Shown: positions 45,820-55,406 of the stretch, in pieces | Layout: each line of letters starts with the position of its first letter | Numbering within the stretch: position 1 is the stretch's first letter | From: Aquilaria yunnanensis | Lineage: Eukaryota > Streptophyta > Magnoliopsida > Malvales > Thymelaeaceae | Direction of reading: 5' to 3' | DNA length: 64,000 nt | Assembly (NCBI GenBank): GCA_039654915.1 | Contig: CM077599.1 | Location: 80,692,001-80,756,000 of the forward strand | Translations under genes and position numbers: made by a program | Notes under the pieces: model-generated | Told to the model about the DNA's origin: nothing | The model's database searches: none | What the model saw: only the letters and a program-made list of their open reading frames with translations

Positions 45820-48800
45820 TGTGGCAACGTCGGGTTTTCTGGAGTCGCCACCAATCAGTTTACTTAGGTCGATTGGTCACCTAAAATATGGTCTGCGAGA
45901 GTTCGGGGGTTCGGGAGTACGGTTACGTTGAAACAACTTTGTTAAAATGCCCAAAAATTGGCACCTTAGTTGATTTTAATTTTGTTTTACTTTGCTTTTA
46001 AAAAAATTTCAGTTAATTTAGATATTTTAACTGAATTAGTCGAAAATGTGGATTTTTGGTAATTAAGTTGGATAAAATTTGATACTTCCGAACCATGGAC
46101 TCTGCCGAGTCATTTGGACACGGAAGATTTTTGATTCCGAACCATGGACTCTGCCGAGTCATTTGGACACGGAATTTGGTGAAATTTTAAACAATTTTAT
46201 CCATATTGTAAAAATATGGATTTTTATCTTTTTATTTAATTTATTTATTTTAAAAAAATTGATATTTTCCAAACCGTAGATCCTGCCGGATCATCCGGAT
46301 ATGGAAATTGATTTACTTAATCGTAATTATTTAATTCCTGAAATTAATTTTTTAAAAGGTAATGATTTTTAATACTAACTAAAAATTTGTCTTTATATTT
46401 TTACTTCTTTTTTTCTCTTTCTTTTTTTTTCTTTTTTTTTTTTTTATCTTTTATCTTATTTTTCTTATCTTCTTTTTTTTTTATTTCTTTTTTTTATTTC
46501 TTTTTTTATCTTTCTTTTATTTCTTTTTTTTATCTTTCTTTTATTTTTATCTGATTTTTTTCTTAATTTATAAAAGAATTCAAAAGCAATTAATTTTTTT
46601 ATTTAATAAGAAGTTAATTTAAAGGAATCAAAGAGTTTAAAAAAAATAAAATAAAAAAAAATCTTTGATCATGGTACGGGGCGTTGTTACTCAGCCAGAC
46701 CCTCTTCACCAGGTGAAGCAGCTCAAAAGCGGGCACGAGACAGTTTCCAGCCAATATACCATGAACTAATTTTTTATAAAAATAATTATTTAATACCAGG
46801 ATTTTATTTATTTACCAAAGAAAACAAAAGAGTTGAAAATAAAATCTTAATTCTCATGTATTTGATTTTTTATTTAAAAGATTAACCAAAATTAATTATT
46901 CAATAAAATAATAAAGAAAAGATTTATATAAAGAAAGTCTTGATATTTATACATATTTATTTTTTTAAGCTTATTTTTTTTTATTTGATAAAAGATGAAC
47001 CAAGAAAGTAATTATTTAATCAAGGTTTTGTTTATTTAATGAAGAAAACTAAAGATTTATATGTATATTTTAAAAATAAAAGTGAAGCCTTAATATTTTA
47101 TTTAATAAAAGGTGAATCAAAAAGTAAACAAAACTTTATTTATTTAATGATGAAACCAGAAATTTATATATATATTTCAAAAATAAAATAAAAATCTTAA
47201 TATTTGTTTGTTTTATTTTTGATAAAAAAATTAAGCAAAAATGATTATTTAATAAGGAAAATAAAGGTAAAGTTTTGATATTTATATAATTTATTTTGAA
47301 AAAAGATTAAAGAAATCAAAGATTTATATGTATAAAAAGTTTTTGATATTTATATGATTTTTTTTATGTTCTTTTTGTTTGCTAAAAGATTTTTATTATT
47401 ACCTTTATTTGAAATCATTTGAATAAAATTTTATTTAATAAAGGAAACAAAAACAAAAAAAAAATGTTATATCTTTTTTTTTATTATTTTGAAAGGAATA
47501 AGTAAAATATTAGCCCAAGAAAATTTTTACTCCTTTATTCTTTTTATTAATAAAGAAACCAAAAAAATTATATTTTATTATTTTGCTGGATAAAGAGATA
47601 AATAAAAAATATTAGTCCAAAGTTTTTTTTATTTTTTTAATAATAAAGGAAAATTTATTTATATACTTTATTTAAAAAATATTTTCCAAGCCATGGATCC
47701 TGGCGGATCATTTGGACATGGAATTTAATTTCTTTTTTATATTTCATTATTAATTATTAATTAGAAAAAAAAACATCACTTTTAAAGATGTATTTAAAAA
47801 AATAATTTGTATTTATTTATTTATTTATTTCATTATGTTTGTTTATTAAAAGGAATAAAAACTTTGTTTCAAAATAAAAAAAAATAATTTTTATTAGCCT
47901 TTAGGAAATTATTCACATAAAATTCCTTTTTTTAATCTTTTAGTTAAAAAAAAATAATAATAAAGTGGGGCTTTTTGGCCATCCACTTTAATAACACAAT
48001 AATAAAAGTTAGCACAATTAATATAGTTAGTTGTTAATAACAATAAAAAAAGTTAGTAAAGTTAGATTAACAATTAACAACAATAATAAAAATTAGCCAA
48101 GTTTAATTAAGTCAATTAATTAACAACAATAATAAAAGTTAGCCAAGTTTAATTAAGTTGATTAATTAACAACAATAAATAAAAGTTAGCCAAGTTTAAT
48201 TAAGTTAATTAATTAACAACAATAATAAAAAGTTAGCCAAGTTTAATTAAGTTAATTAATTAACAACAATAAATAAAATTTAGCCAAGTTTAATTAAAGT
48301 TAGATGTTAATAACAAAAAATAAAAGTTAGCAAGTTAGTTGTTAGTAACAATAAAAATAAAAGTTAGTTATGTTAACAATTAATAATAATAATAATAATA
48401 ATAACAATAAAAGTTAGATGGTTAGTAAGTTAGATGGATTAGTTGTTAATAACAACAATAAAAAAGAAGGTTAGTAATAATAACAATAATAAACAAATGA
48501 ATAAATAAATAAATAATTAAAAGAGTTAATTAGTTTTCTGCAAAGACAAAAGAAAAAGGTTAGTGATCAAAGTGAAACAGATTGAAAAGTTAATGAACTA
48601 AATAGGGATTTTACCCTAAAAATTGGATTTTGAACTCTCAGGAAGACGGACGCGTCGGGCGCAAAAGGGGGGGTGGGCTGGCTGTGCACAGAGGAGGAAG
48701 AGGAAGGGCTGGGGGCTGCAGGCGCGGTGGCGACGGCGGCGCTAGCGCGGCGGCTGGAGCGGCGACCGGCAGGGCGGCGGACGGCGAGCACGGCGGGGGC

Positions 48801-49655
48801 GGAGGGAGAGAAAAAGAAGGAGAGAAAAGGAAGGGACGGCGGCGGGCAGGGCGGCGGACGACGACGTGGGGCACGGCGGCGGCGGTGAGGCAGCACGGCG
48901 ACGGGACGGCGGCAGGCGGCGACGGCGTGGGGCACGGCGTCGGCGGCGTGGGGGTGAGGAGAGAGAGAGAGAGAGACGGAATCAGAAGAGAAAAATTTTG
49001 GCTTTCTGGGGAAGAAGTGAAGAGGGCTAGGGGCTAAGGGCTGTAATTTTATTTTTTTTTAAAACAGAGCTCTAAGTTTTTTTGCTATTTTTTTCTGTAT
49101 TCAGCACAAAATTTGGGGGGCTATTTATAGAGGAAGTTTAGCTGAACTGTTGATGGATAAATTAATAAAAAATTTCAAACTTATCTCTTAAATTGGTAAA
49201 ATGACAGTTTTAGTCCTTTACGTCTCTCAGCCTCTGGATAAGTTCCTGAAGCTTCTGATTTTGACAATTTTGTCATTTTCTGTCAATTTGAGCCAAAAAC
49301 GTCGGCAGGCTCAAAATTTTATGTGACAAACTGCCAAATGCTCCTGGAACTTTCAGAATTTGTCAATTTTGCCTGAAACTTCTTAATTTTGTCATTTTTA
49401 CCTCAAACTTTTAAATTTTGTCATTTTTATGGAGTTTTCTTTTTTTTCTTTCAAACATACACATATACACACATATATCAAATCTTCACAAAACAAAACA
49501 AAAAAAAAAAAAATATATATATATTTTAAACTAATTAAAAAAAATTTAGTAATAATAATAACAATAATAATAATAATACATTTTTTTATTTAATTTTTTT
49601 ATTGAATTTTTTTTTTAAATTTATTTTAATGGCCGGACGAAATTGGGTGTCAACA
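45820..49655 (-). repeat. 3' LTR of element B
   Basis: This is the reverse complement of the LTR at 30932-34704 and has the same features: TG and CA ends, TATA box at 49122-49129, GC-rich block at 48640-48960, 47-bp repeats at about 48065-48300, conserved island at 46662-46760 and stem-loop repeats. The purine tract at 49656-49668 on the internal side shows that this is a 3' LTR of an element whose body lies to the right. It joins element A in the middle of the cargo ORF. The bases ATCGA (45815-45819) are the expected TSD copy. Confidence 0.88.
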
Positions 49656-49668
49656 GCTGCCCCCCTTT
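49656..49668 (-). promoter_or_regulatory. Polypurine tract of element B
   Basis: AAAGGGGGGCAGC on the minus strand directly abuts the TGTTGACACC end of the LTR. This is the position where plus-strand DNA synthesis is primed, and it fixes the orientation and 3' end of element B. Confidence 0.8.
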
Positions 49669-49759
49669 GCATGCTTCATGGGACATGATGTATGCAAAGT
49701 TAGTTACCAAATTTCGTCCAGCTTAGCTAGGCATTGAAAACCTTCTCGCCGCCTAAACT

Positions 49760-51385
49760 CTGAGGTTTAAGGAAAGGTCCTTAGAACATCTAACGATAGG
49801 AAAGGTTCTATCGTTGTAAGATGGACTGAATGATTGATTGTTTGTTTGAGGTTTAAGGAAAGGTCCTTAGAACCTCTAACGATAGGAAATGTTCTATCGT
49901 TGTAAGATGGACTGAATGACTGATTGTTTGTTTGAGGTTAAGGAAAGGTCCTTAGAACCTCTAACGATAGGAAAGGTTCTATCGTTGTAAGATGGACTGA
50001 ATGATTGATTGTTTGTTTGAGGTTTAAGGAAAGGTCCTTAGAACCTCTAACGATAGGAAAGGTTCTATCGTCGTAAGATGGACTGAATGATTGATTGTTT
50101 GTTTGAGGTTTAAGGAAAGGTCCTTAGAACCTCTAACGATAGGAAAGGTTCTATCGTTGTAAGATGGACTGAATGATTGATTGTTTGTTTGAGGTTAAGG
50201 AAAGGTCCTTAGAACCTCTAACGATAGGAAAAGTTCTATCGTTGTAAGATGGACTGAATGATTGATTGTTTTTTTTTTAGGTTTAAGGAAAGGTCCTTAG
50301 AACCTCTAACGATAGGAAAGGTTCTATCGTTGTAAGATGGACTGAATGATTGATTGTTTGTTTGAGGTTTAAGGAAAGGTCCTTAGAACCTCTAACGATA
50401 GGAAAGGTTCTATCGTTGTAAGATGGACTGAATGATTGATTGTTTGTTTGAGGTTAAGGAAAGGTCCTTAGAACCTCTAACGATAGGAAAGGTTCTATCG
50501 TCGTAAGATGGACTGAATGATTGATTGTTTGTTTGAGGTTTAAGGAAAGGTCCTTAGAACCTTTAACGATAGGAAAGGTTCTATCGTTGTAAGATGGACT
50601 GAATGATTGATTGTTTGTTTGAGGTTAAGGAAAGGTCCTTAGAACCTCTAACGATAGGAAAGGTTCTATCATTGTAAGATGGACTGAATGATTGATTGTT
50701 TTTTTTTTTAGGTTTAAGGAAAGGTCCTTAGAACCTCTAACGATAGGAAAGGTTCTATCGTTGTAAGATGGACTGAATGATTGATTGTTTGTTTGAGGTT
50801 TAAGGAAAGGTCCTTAGAACCTCTAACGATAGGAAAGGTTCTATCGTTGTAAGATGGACTGAATGATTGATTGTTTGTTTGAGGTTAAGGAAAGGTCCTT
50901 AGAACCTCTAACGATAGGAAAGGTTCTATCGTTGTAAGATGGACTGAATGATTGATTGTTTGTTTGAGGTTTAAGGAAAGGTCCTTAGAACCTCTAACGA
51001 TAGGAAAGGTTCTATCGTTGTAAGATGGACTGAATGATTGATTGTTTGTTTGAGGTTAAGGAAAGGTCCTTAGAACCTCTAACGATAGGAAAGGTTCTAT
51101 CGTTGTAAGATGGACTGAATGATTGATTGTTTGTTTGAGGTTTAAGGAAAGGTCCTTAGAACCTCTAACGATAGGAAAGGTTCTATCGTTGTAAGATGGA
51201 CTGAATGATTGATTGTTTGTTTGAGGTTTAAGGAAAGGTCCTTAGAACCTCTAACGATAGGAAAGGTTCTATCGTTGTAAGATGGACTAATGATTGATTG
51301 TTTGTTTGAGGTTTAAGGAAAGGTCCTTAGAACCTCTAACGAGAGGAAAGGTTCTATCGTTGCAAGATGGACAGAATGATTGATT
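49760..51385 (-). repeat. 86-bp tandem array of paired hairpins, about 19 copies
   Basis: About 19 units of 85-87 bp run between the LOG-like ORF and the 3' LTR of element B. Each unit contains AACGATAG-(8 nt)-CTATCGTT, a perfect 8-bp stem, and next to it a second stem of about 12 bp between GAGGTTTAAGGA and TCCTTAGAACCTC. Variants (GAGGTT with or without an extra T, and a T-run variant at about 50268 and 50700, five units apart) suggest higher-order duplication. Plant Tat-type elements are known to carry tandem repeats in the 3' untranslated region that can seed satellites. Confidence 0.92.
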
Positions 51386-51575
51386 GTTCTCGAGGCAAAG
51401 GTTCCATCCTTAAAACCTCGGATTGATTGATTGATTTCGAGGCAAAGGTTCCATCCTTAAAACCCCGATGATGAAAATTGATTGTTTTCAAGGCAAAGGT
51501 TCCATCCTTAAAACTCCAATGATTAAAATTGATTTTGAGGCTAAGGAGCTTTCCTTAGGACCTCGAGCGAAATTT
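51386..51575 (-). repeat. Diverged shorter hairpin repeats beside the 86-bp array
   Basis: Three units of about 50 bp share GGCAAAGGTTCCATCCTTAA flanked by GAGG and CCTC. A fourth at 51536-51563 (GAGGCTAAGGA...TCCTTAGGACCTC) also folds into a hairpin. They look like older or independently evolved relatives of the 86-bp unit. Confidence 0.65.
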
Positions 51576-52116
51576 ATATGAAAACAATTGAAATTGGAAT
51601 AATTTTCTTCGAAAGTATGAATTTTCATAATAGGTGAGTGCAAAAATTTACACTTCGATAAGATGAGTGAATCTTGATGATGACAATAACATTGACAAAT
51701 TATGTAAAGGGAACGGATGTTTGGAATCAATATTCAAGGTTCATCTAATATTTTCTTCAGTAAATATAGATTCCCTTGTGAGATATGTCATCCGAATAAG
51801 GTTAAAACTTAACTACCCCAAAATGTTATGCCTAGTAGATCTAATAGGATGCGTCTCAAGAGTAACAAAAATTACTCTTTACTCAACCATTCCAACCTAA
51901 AGGCATTGTCCTATGGTTCTAATATCAGCATGGACGAAACTATCTTATAAAAAAAGAAATTCCTTGAAAAGAAAAACTGAAACGCGAAAGAAAATGCTGA
52001 TAATAAAACTAAAGGACAAGAAAAACGGATCAGATCGCTTCTTTCTTCCACAATACTTCAACAGGGTGAGTAGAGGACCATTATGGGAGTGAACTGGTCG
52101 GGAAAGACTGTCGTGT

Positions 52117-52710
52117 CTAGTCTATCTGAATCATTGCTGGATCTGGTTCAGGAATAAAAGCTTGTATTTTATCTAGCAATTCTTCAGCAGTTGTTGCGGA
52201 TATTATGATTCGCCGTGCCACTCTTGATATGAAATTCTTCTACATAGCATAATCCATAAAAGCTATCAGACCTGTAAAGAAATTGTTAACATTTAAAAGC
52301 CCAATGGGTTTCTTATGCAAATTAAGTTGGGCCATGGAAGCAATTTGAAAGACTTCTCCCAACGTGCCAAAACCACCTGGTAGAGCGATAAAAGCATCAG
52401 CATTTAAAAGCATTTGTAACACACGCTCTTGCAAATTTTTAACCACTAATTCTTCTCCAATCGTGCCCCCAGAAACAAATTTCAAAGGTCCAGGGATGAT
52501 GCCCAAAACTTGACTTCCTCCTAAAGATGCTGCTGATGCTACACCTCCCATTAATCCGACACTACCTCCTCCATAAACTAAATGTATTTTTCGCTCAGCT
52601 AATACTCTACCCAAATGGTTGGCTGCCTTTAAATACTCTTCATCTTTTCCAGGAAAAGCCCCAGAAAATACACAAATACTTCGGAATTTACGAGTTGGGG
52701 TTTTCTCCAT
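52117..52710 (-). pseudogene. LOG-like cytokinin riboside 5'-monophosphate phosphoribohydrolase inside element B
   Basis: LOG enzymes release active cytokinin bases from their nucleotides. Starting at ATG 52710 (MEKTPTRKF), the frame shows CVFSGAFPG, VYGGGSVGLMGG, the nucleotide-binding LGIIPGPL region and the diagnostic LPGGFGTLGE, which fits the family motif PGGxGTxxE. A TAG at 52240-52242 interrupts it after 156 codons. The homologous C-terminus (AEELLDKIQAFIP) continues in frame to a TAG at 52117, about 197 codons in all, close to the usual 200-220. The ORF is in the same sense as the retroelement, between the zinc-finger ORFs and the hairpin array. I see no intron in it, which would fit capture of a processed transcript. 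The premature stop removes only the last fifth, so activity is doubtful but not excluded. Confidence 0.82.
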
Positions 52711-52740
52711 TCCTATCCTTATCCTTGTGAGAAAAGAGGA

Positions 52741-52800
52741 TATATTTATAGAGATGAAGAGATAAGGCAATAATTTTATTTTCAAGAGTGGATACATTAT
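52741..52800 (-). promoter_or_regulatory. TATA-containing module upstream of the LOG-like ORF
   Basis: The sequence TTCATCTCTATAAATATA matches the modules before the two downstream zinc-finger ORFs, and an AATAATGTATCC block lies about 40 bp further upstream. The TATA box (52741-52750) is only 31-40 bp before the ATG at 52710, so the leader would be very short. Function is inferred. Confidence 0.5.
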
Positions 52801-53240
52801 TGCCAGCTATACACAGTAGTCACGAGTATGACTCTGGTCAGGTATGGGTACACTATCGTTAAAAGAGGAGGAAAATTTTCAAAATAGCTGCTAGCATGTA
52901 CAGTAGTCACTACTGTAGCTTAAGTCAGGAATAGGTATGTGATTGTTGGAAGGGAAGGAAAATTTCAAAAGTGGCAGCTATATACAGTAGTCCGTGTCAG
53001 GAGTGGGTACATTATTGCCAAAGGGGAGGAAAATTTCAAAAGCGACAGCTAGCACGTACAGTAATCGTAACTATGGCTCATGTCAGGAGTGGATACATTA
53101 TCGCTGAAAGGGGAGGAAAATTTCAAAAGCGATAGCTAGTACGTACAGTAATCGTGACTTTGGTTCACGTCAGGAGTGGATACATTATTACCAAAAGGGG
53201 AGGAAAATTTCAAAAGCGACAGCTAGCACGTACGGTAATC
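52795..53240 (-). repeat. ~85-bp promoter-like repeats, about five copies
   Basis: Each unit contains GTCAGGAGTGGATACATTAT, GGGGAGGAAAATTTCAAAAG and GCTAGCACGTACAGTAATCG on the + strand. The TACATTATTGCC part is shared with the TATA module upstream of the ORFs, so this appears to be tandem amplification of promoter-proximal sequence ahead of the LOG-like ORF. Confidence 0.7.
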
Positions 53241-53297
53241 GTGACTTTGATCCTCGTCTTCCACTGGCTTTGCGTCCAGTAATGGCTTCAATGCTTT

Positions 53298-53846
53298 CTA
53301 TGAATCGGTGATTTGCATCTCATCTAGCTTTCTCACAAACTGGCAAACAGGGTCGTTTAGGGTCAGATTCCCAAGACTGTAACGATCTCGTTCTTTTTGG
53401 AAAATTATCCATAATCCAACAACCTCAAATTGCACTATTCCGCAAGAATGCGCTTCAAGAACCTCTCGAATATCTTCTAGAGATTCCTTACGCAAGCCAT
53501 TCTTAATGAATCTTATTCTATCATTACGATTTCTGGTGATCACTCCTGGAGCACGACATTTATTGCCGCAAATCTACCATCCACAATTATGACAAACGCC
53601 TAGCCTCTTTGCTCTTCTTTTTTTGGCATAAGCGCTTTTACCAAAGCCGGGCATACGGGGAAAGAACGCTTCGGGAACTTCACCAGCTGAACGAACCTTA
53701 GCTTCAATTAGCCACCGCACATTATCAGGAATGCCTTTGTGCATAAATACTCTGAATCGTTCACATCTAGCTTGATAAATCTTTTTAAGAACATTTATTG
53801 GGAAGGAAGGAAAATACTTTCGTAGGGCGGAAAGAGAAGACTCCAT
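53298..53846 (-). pseudogene. Zinc-finger cargo ORF, copy 3 (one nonsense codon)
   Basis: From ATG 53846 this encodes 182 codons colinear with copy 2. It has the basic GKSAYAKKRRAKR motif and the zinc finger, but TAG at 53574-53576 falls inside the finger. An in-frame ATG at 53861 would add five residues. A TATA box (53905-53912) in the shared module lies about 60 bp upstream. Confidence 0.8.
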
Positions 53847-53904
53847 TGATGAAGGAGGCAAAGAAAGAAATTAGTGATTGTAGGAAACGAAAATAACTAA
53901 CACA

Positions 53905-53970
53905 TATTTATAGTGATGAAAGGGATAATGCGTTAATTACACTTACAGAAGCAAGTACATTATTGTCAAA
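53905..53970 (-). promoter_or_regulatory. TATA-containing module upstream of cargo copy 3
   Basis: TTCATCACTATAAATATG is preceded by TTATCCC and, about 40 bp upstream, AATAATGTACTTGC. The same order of blocks occurs before copy 2 and the LOG-like ORF. Confidence 0.55.
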
Positions 53971-54062
53971 AGAAAAGACAAATGACAGCTTATATGTACA
54001 GCAATCATGACTGTGGCTCTCATCTTTCACTGATTTATATCTAGTAATGGCTTCAATGCCTT

Positions 54063-54611
54063 CTATGAGTCGAGGACTTGCTTCCTATCCAGTTTTCTTA
54101 CAAGCTGGCAGACAGGGTCGTTTACAGTCACATTCCCAAGACTGTAACGGTCTCGTTCTTTATGGTAAGTCCTCCACAATTTGACAATTTGACCTTGCAC
54201 TTTTCCACAAGAATGCGTTTCAAGAGTCTCTCGGATATCTTCCAGAGATTCCTTACGCAGGCCATTCTTAATGAATTTTCTTTTATCTTCACGATTTGTG
54301 GAGATGTATCCTAAAGAGCGACATTTAGTATTACAATTCCATCGCCCACATTTATAACACACGCCTAGTCTCTTTGCTCTTCGCCTTTTGGCATAACGGC
54401 TTTTACCTAAACCGGGCATGCGGGGCATAAATGCATCTGGAACTTCACCCGCCAGACGGACCTTAGCTTCAATTATCCACTGCACATTATCGGGAATGCC
54501 TTTGCGTGTAAAAACTCTGATTCTTTCACATCTAGCAAGGTAGATCTTTTTAAGGACTTTTATTGGAAGGGAAGGAAAGTATTTTCGCAGTGCAGAAAGA
54601 GTAGAATCCAT
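54063..54611 (-). CDS. Zinc-finger cargo ORF, copy 2 (intact, 182 residues)
   Basis: This small basic protein has no function established from sequence. Residues 1-60 are probably helical (SALRKYFPSLPIKVLKKIY). At about 68-85 GLGKSRYAKRRRAKR is a strongly basic stretch, followed by CYKCGRWNCNTKC, a CX2CX4CX3C finger. The order G-x-G-(K/R)-S-x-Y-A, Arg-rich run, Cys finger resembles the cysteine-rich nucleic-acid-binding proteins of carlavirus-like plant viruses (Pfam Viral_NABP, by memory). Some of these suppress RNA silencing. The C-terminal half (DKRKFIKNGLRKESLEDI onward) is of unknown type. It is the only one of the three copies without a stop and is preceded by a TATA box at 54692-54698, about 80 bp upstream. 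Confidence 0.8.
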   Translation of the reverse strand: MDSTLSALRKYFPSLPIKVLKKIYLARCERIRVFTRKGIPDNVQWIIEAKVRLAGEVPDAFMPRMPGLGKSRYAKRRRAKRLGVCYKCGRWNCNTKCRSLGYISTNREDKRKFIKNGLRKESLEDIRETLETHSCGKVQGQIVKLWRTYHKERDRYSLGNVTVNDPVCQLVRKLDRKQVLDS

Positions 54612-54691
54612 TGATGAGAAAAGAATTTGAGAGATGATGGAAAGGAATTAGTTATTGAAGGAAACTTAGATAACCGACTGGAAGAACATGC

Positions 54692-54745
54692 ATTTATAGC
54701 GATGAAATGGATAACGTGTCGATTACACTTACGGGAGCAAATACA
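54692..54745 (-). promoter_or_regulatory. TATA-containing module upstream of cargo copy 2
   Basis: TTCATCGCTATAAATGC is preceded by TTATCCA and, about 40 bp upstream, AATAATGTATTTGC. The TATA-to-ATG distance of about 80 bp suits a normal plant promoter with a leader of about 50 nt. Confidence 0.6.
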
Positions 54746-54857
54746 TTATTAAAAGAAAAATGGAAAATTTTAAATATGATAAATTGTATGTACAGTGATT
54801 GTGACTGTGACTCACATCTTCCACTGGTTTTACGTCCAGTAACGGGATTAATGGCTT

Positions 54858-55406
54858 CTATGAGTCGAGGATTTGCTTCCCATCCAGTTTTCTTACAAGC
54901 TGACAAATAGGGTCGTTTAACGTCAGATTCCCGGGACTGTATCGTTCTTGTTCTTCATGAAAAATGCTCCATAAATCGAGAAGTTCACGTTGCACGGATC
55001 CACAAGAATGCGTCTCAAGAGTCAATTGGATATCATCCAATGAGTCCTTACTCAGGCCATTCTTAATGAATCGTATTTTATCTTCTCAATTATCAGAGAT
55101 CATCCCTAAAGAACGACATTTAGTATTACAGGTCCAGCGTCCGCATTTATGACAGACGCCTAGTCTCCTCGCTCTTCGCTTTTTGGCATAAGAGCTTTTG
55201 CCTACACCAGGCATGTGAGACACAAATGCGTCTGGGATTTCACCTGCCAGACGAACCTTAGCTTCAATTAACCACCGCACATCTTCAGGGATTCCTTTAT
55301 GCATCAGAGCTCTTAATCATTCACAGCGAACTTGGTAGATCTTTTTGAGGATGTTCATTGGGAGAGAAGGAAAATATTTTCGCAAGGCAGAAAAAGTAGG
55401 ATCCAT
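54858..55406 (-). pseudogene. Zinc-finger cargo ORF, copy 1 (two nonsense codons)
   Basis: This is 182 codons from ATG 55406, the most similar to the single copy seen in element A. TGA at 55317-55319 and TGA at 55086-55088 interrupt it. The basic motif (GKSSYAKKRRARR) and finger (CHKCGRWTCNTKC) are kept. It lacks the TATA module found before copies 2, 3 and the LOG-like ORF. It is the first of the array, so it probably represents the ancestral position. Confidence 0.8.

Noticed and set aside
45820..49655. Reading the inverted LTR as the 3' LTR of element A, forming one palindromic element
   Set aside because: Its polypurine tract lies on the right-hand side and its TG end faces right, so it belongs to the minus-strand element B.
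49760..51385. CRISPR-like array
   Set aside because: Units are contiguous 86-bp repeats without unique spacers, in a plant retrotransposon. This is a satellite array.
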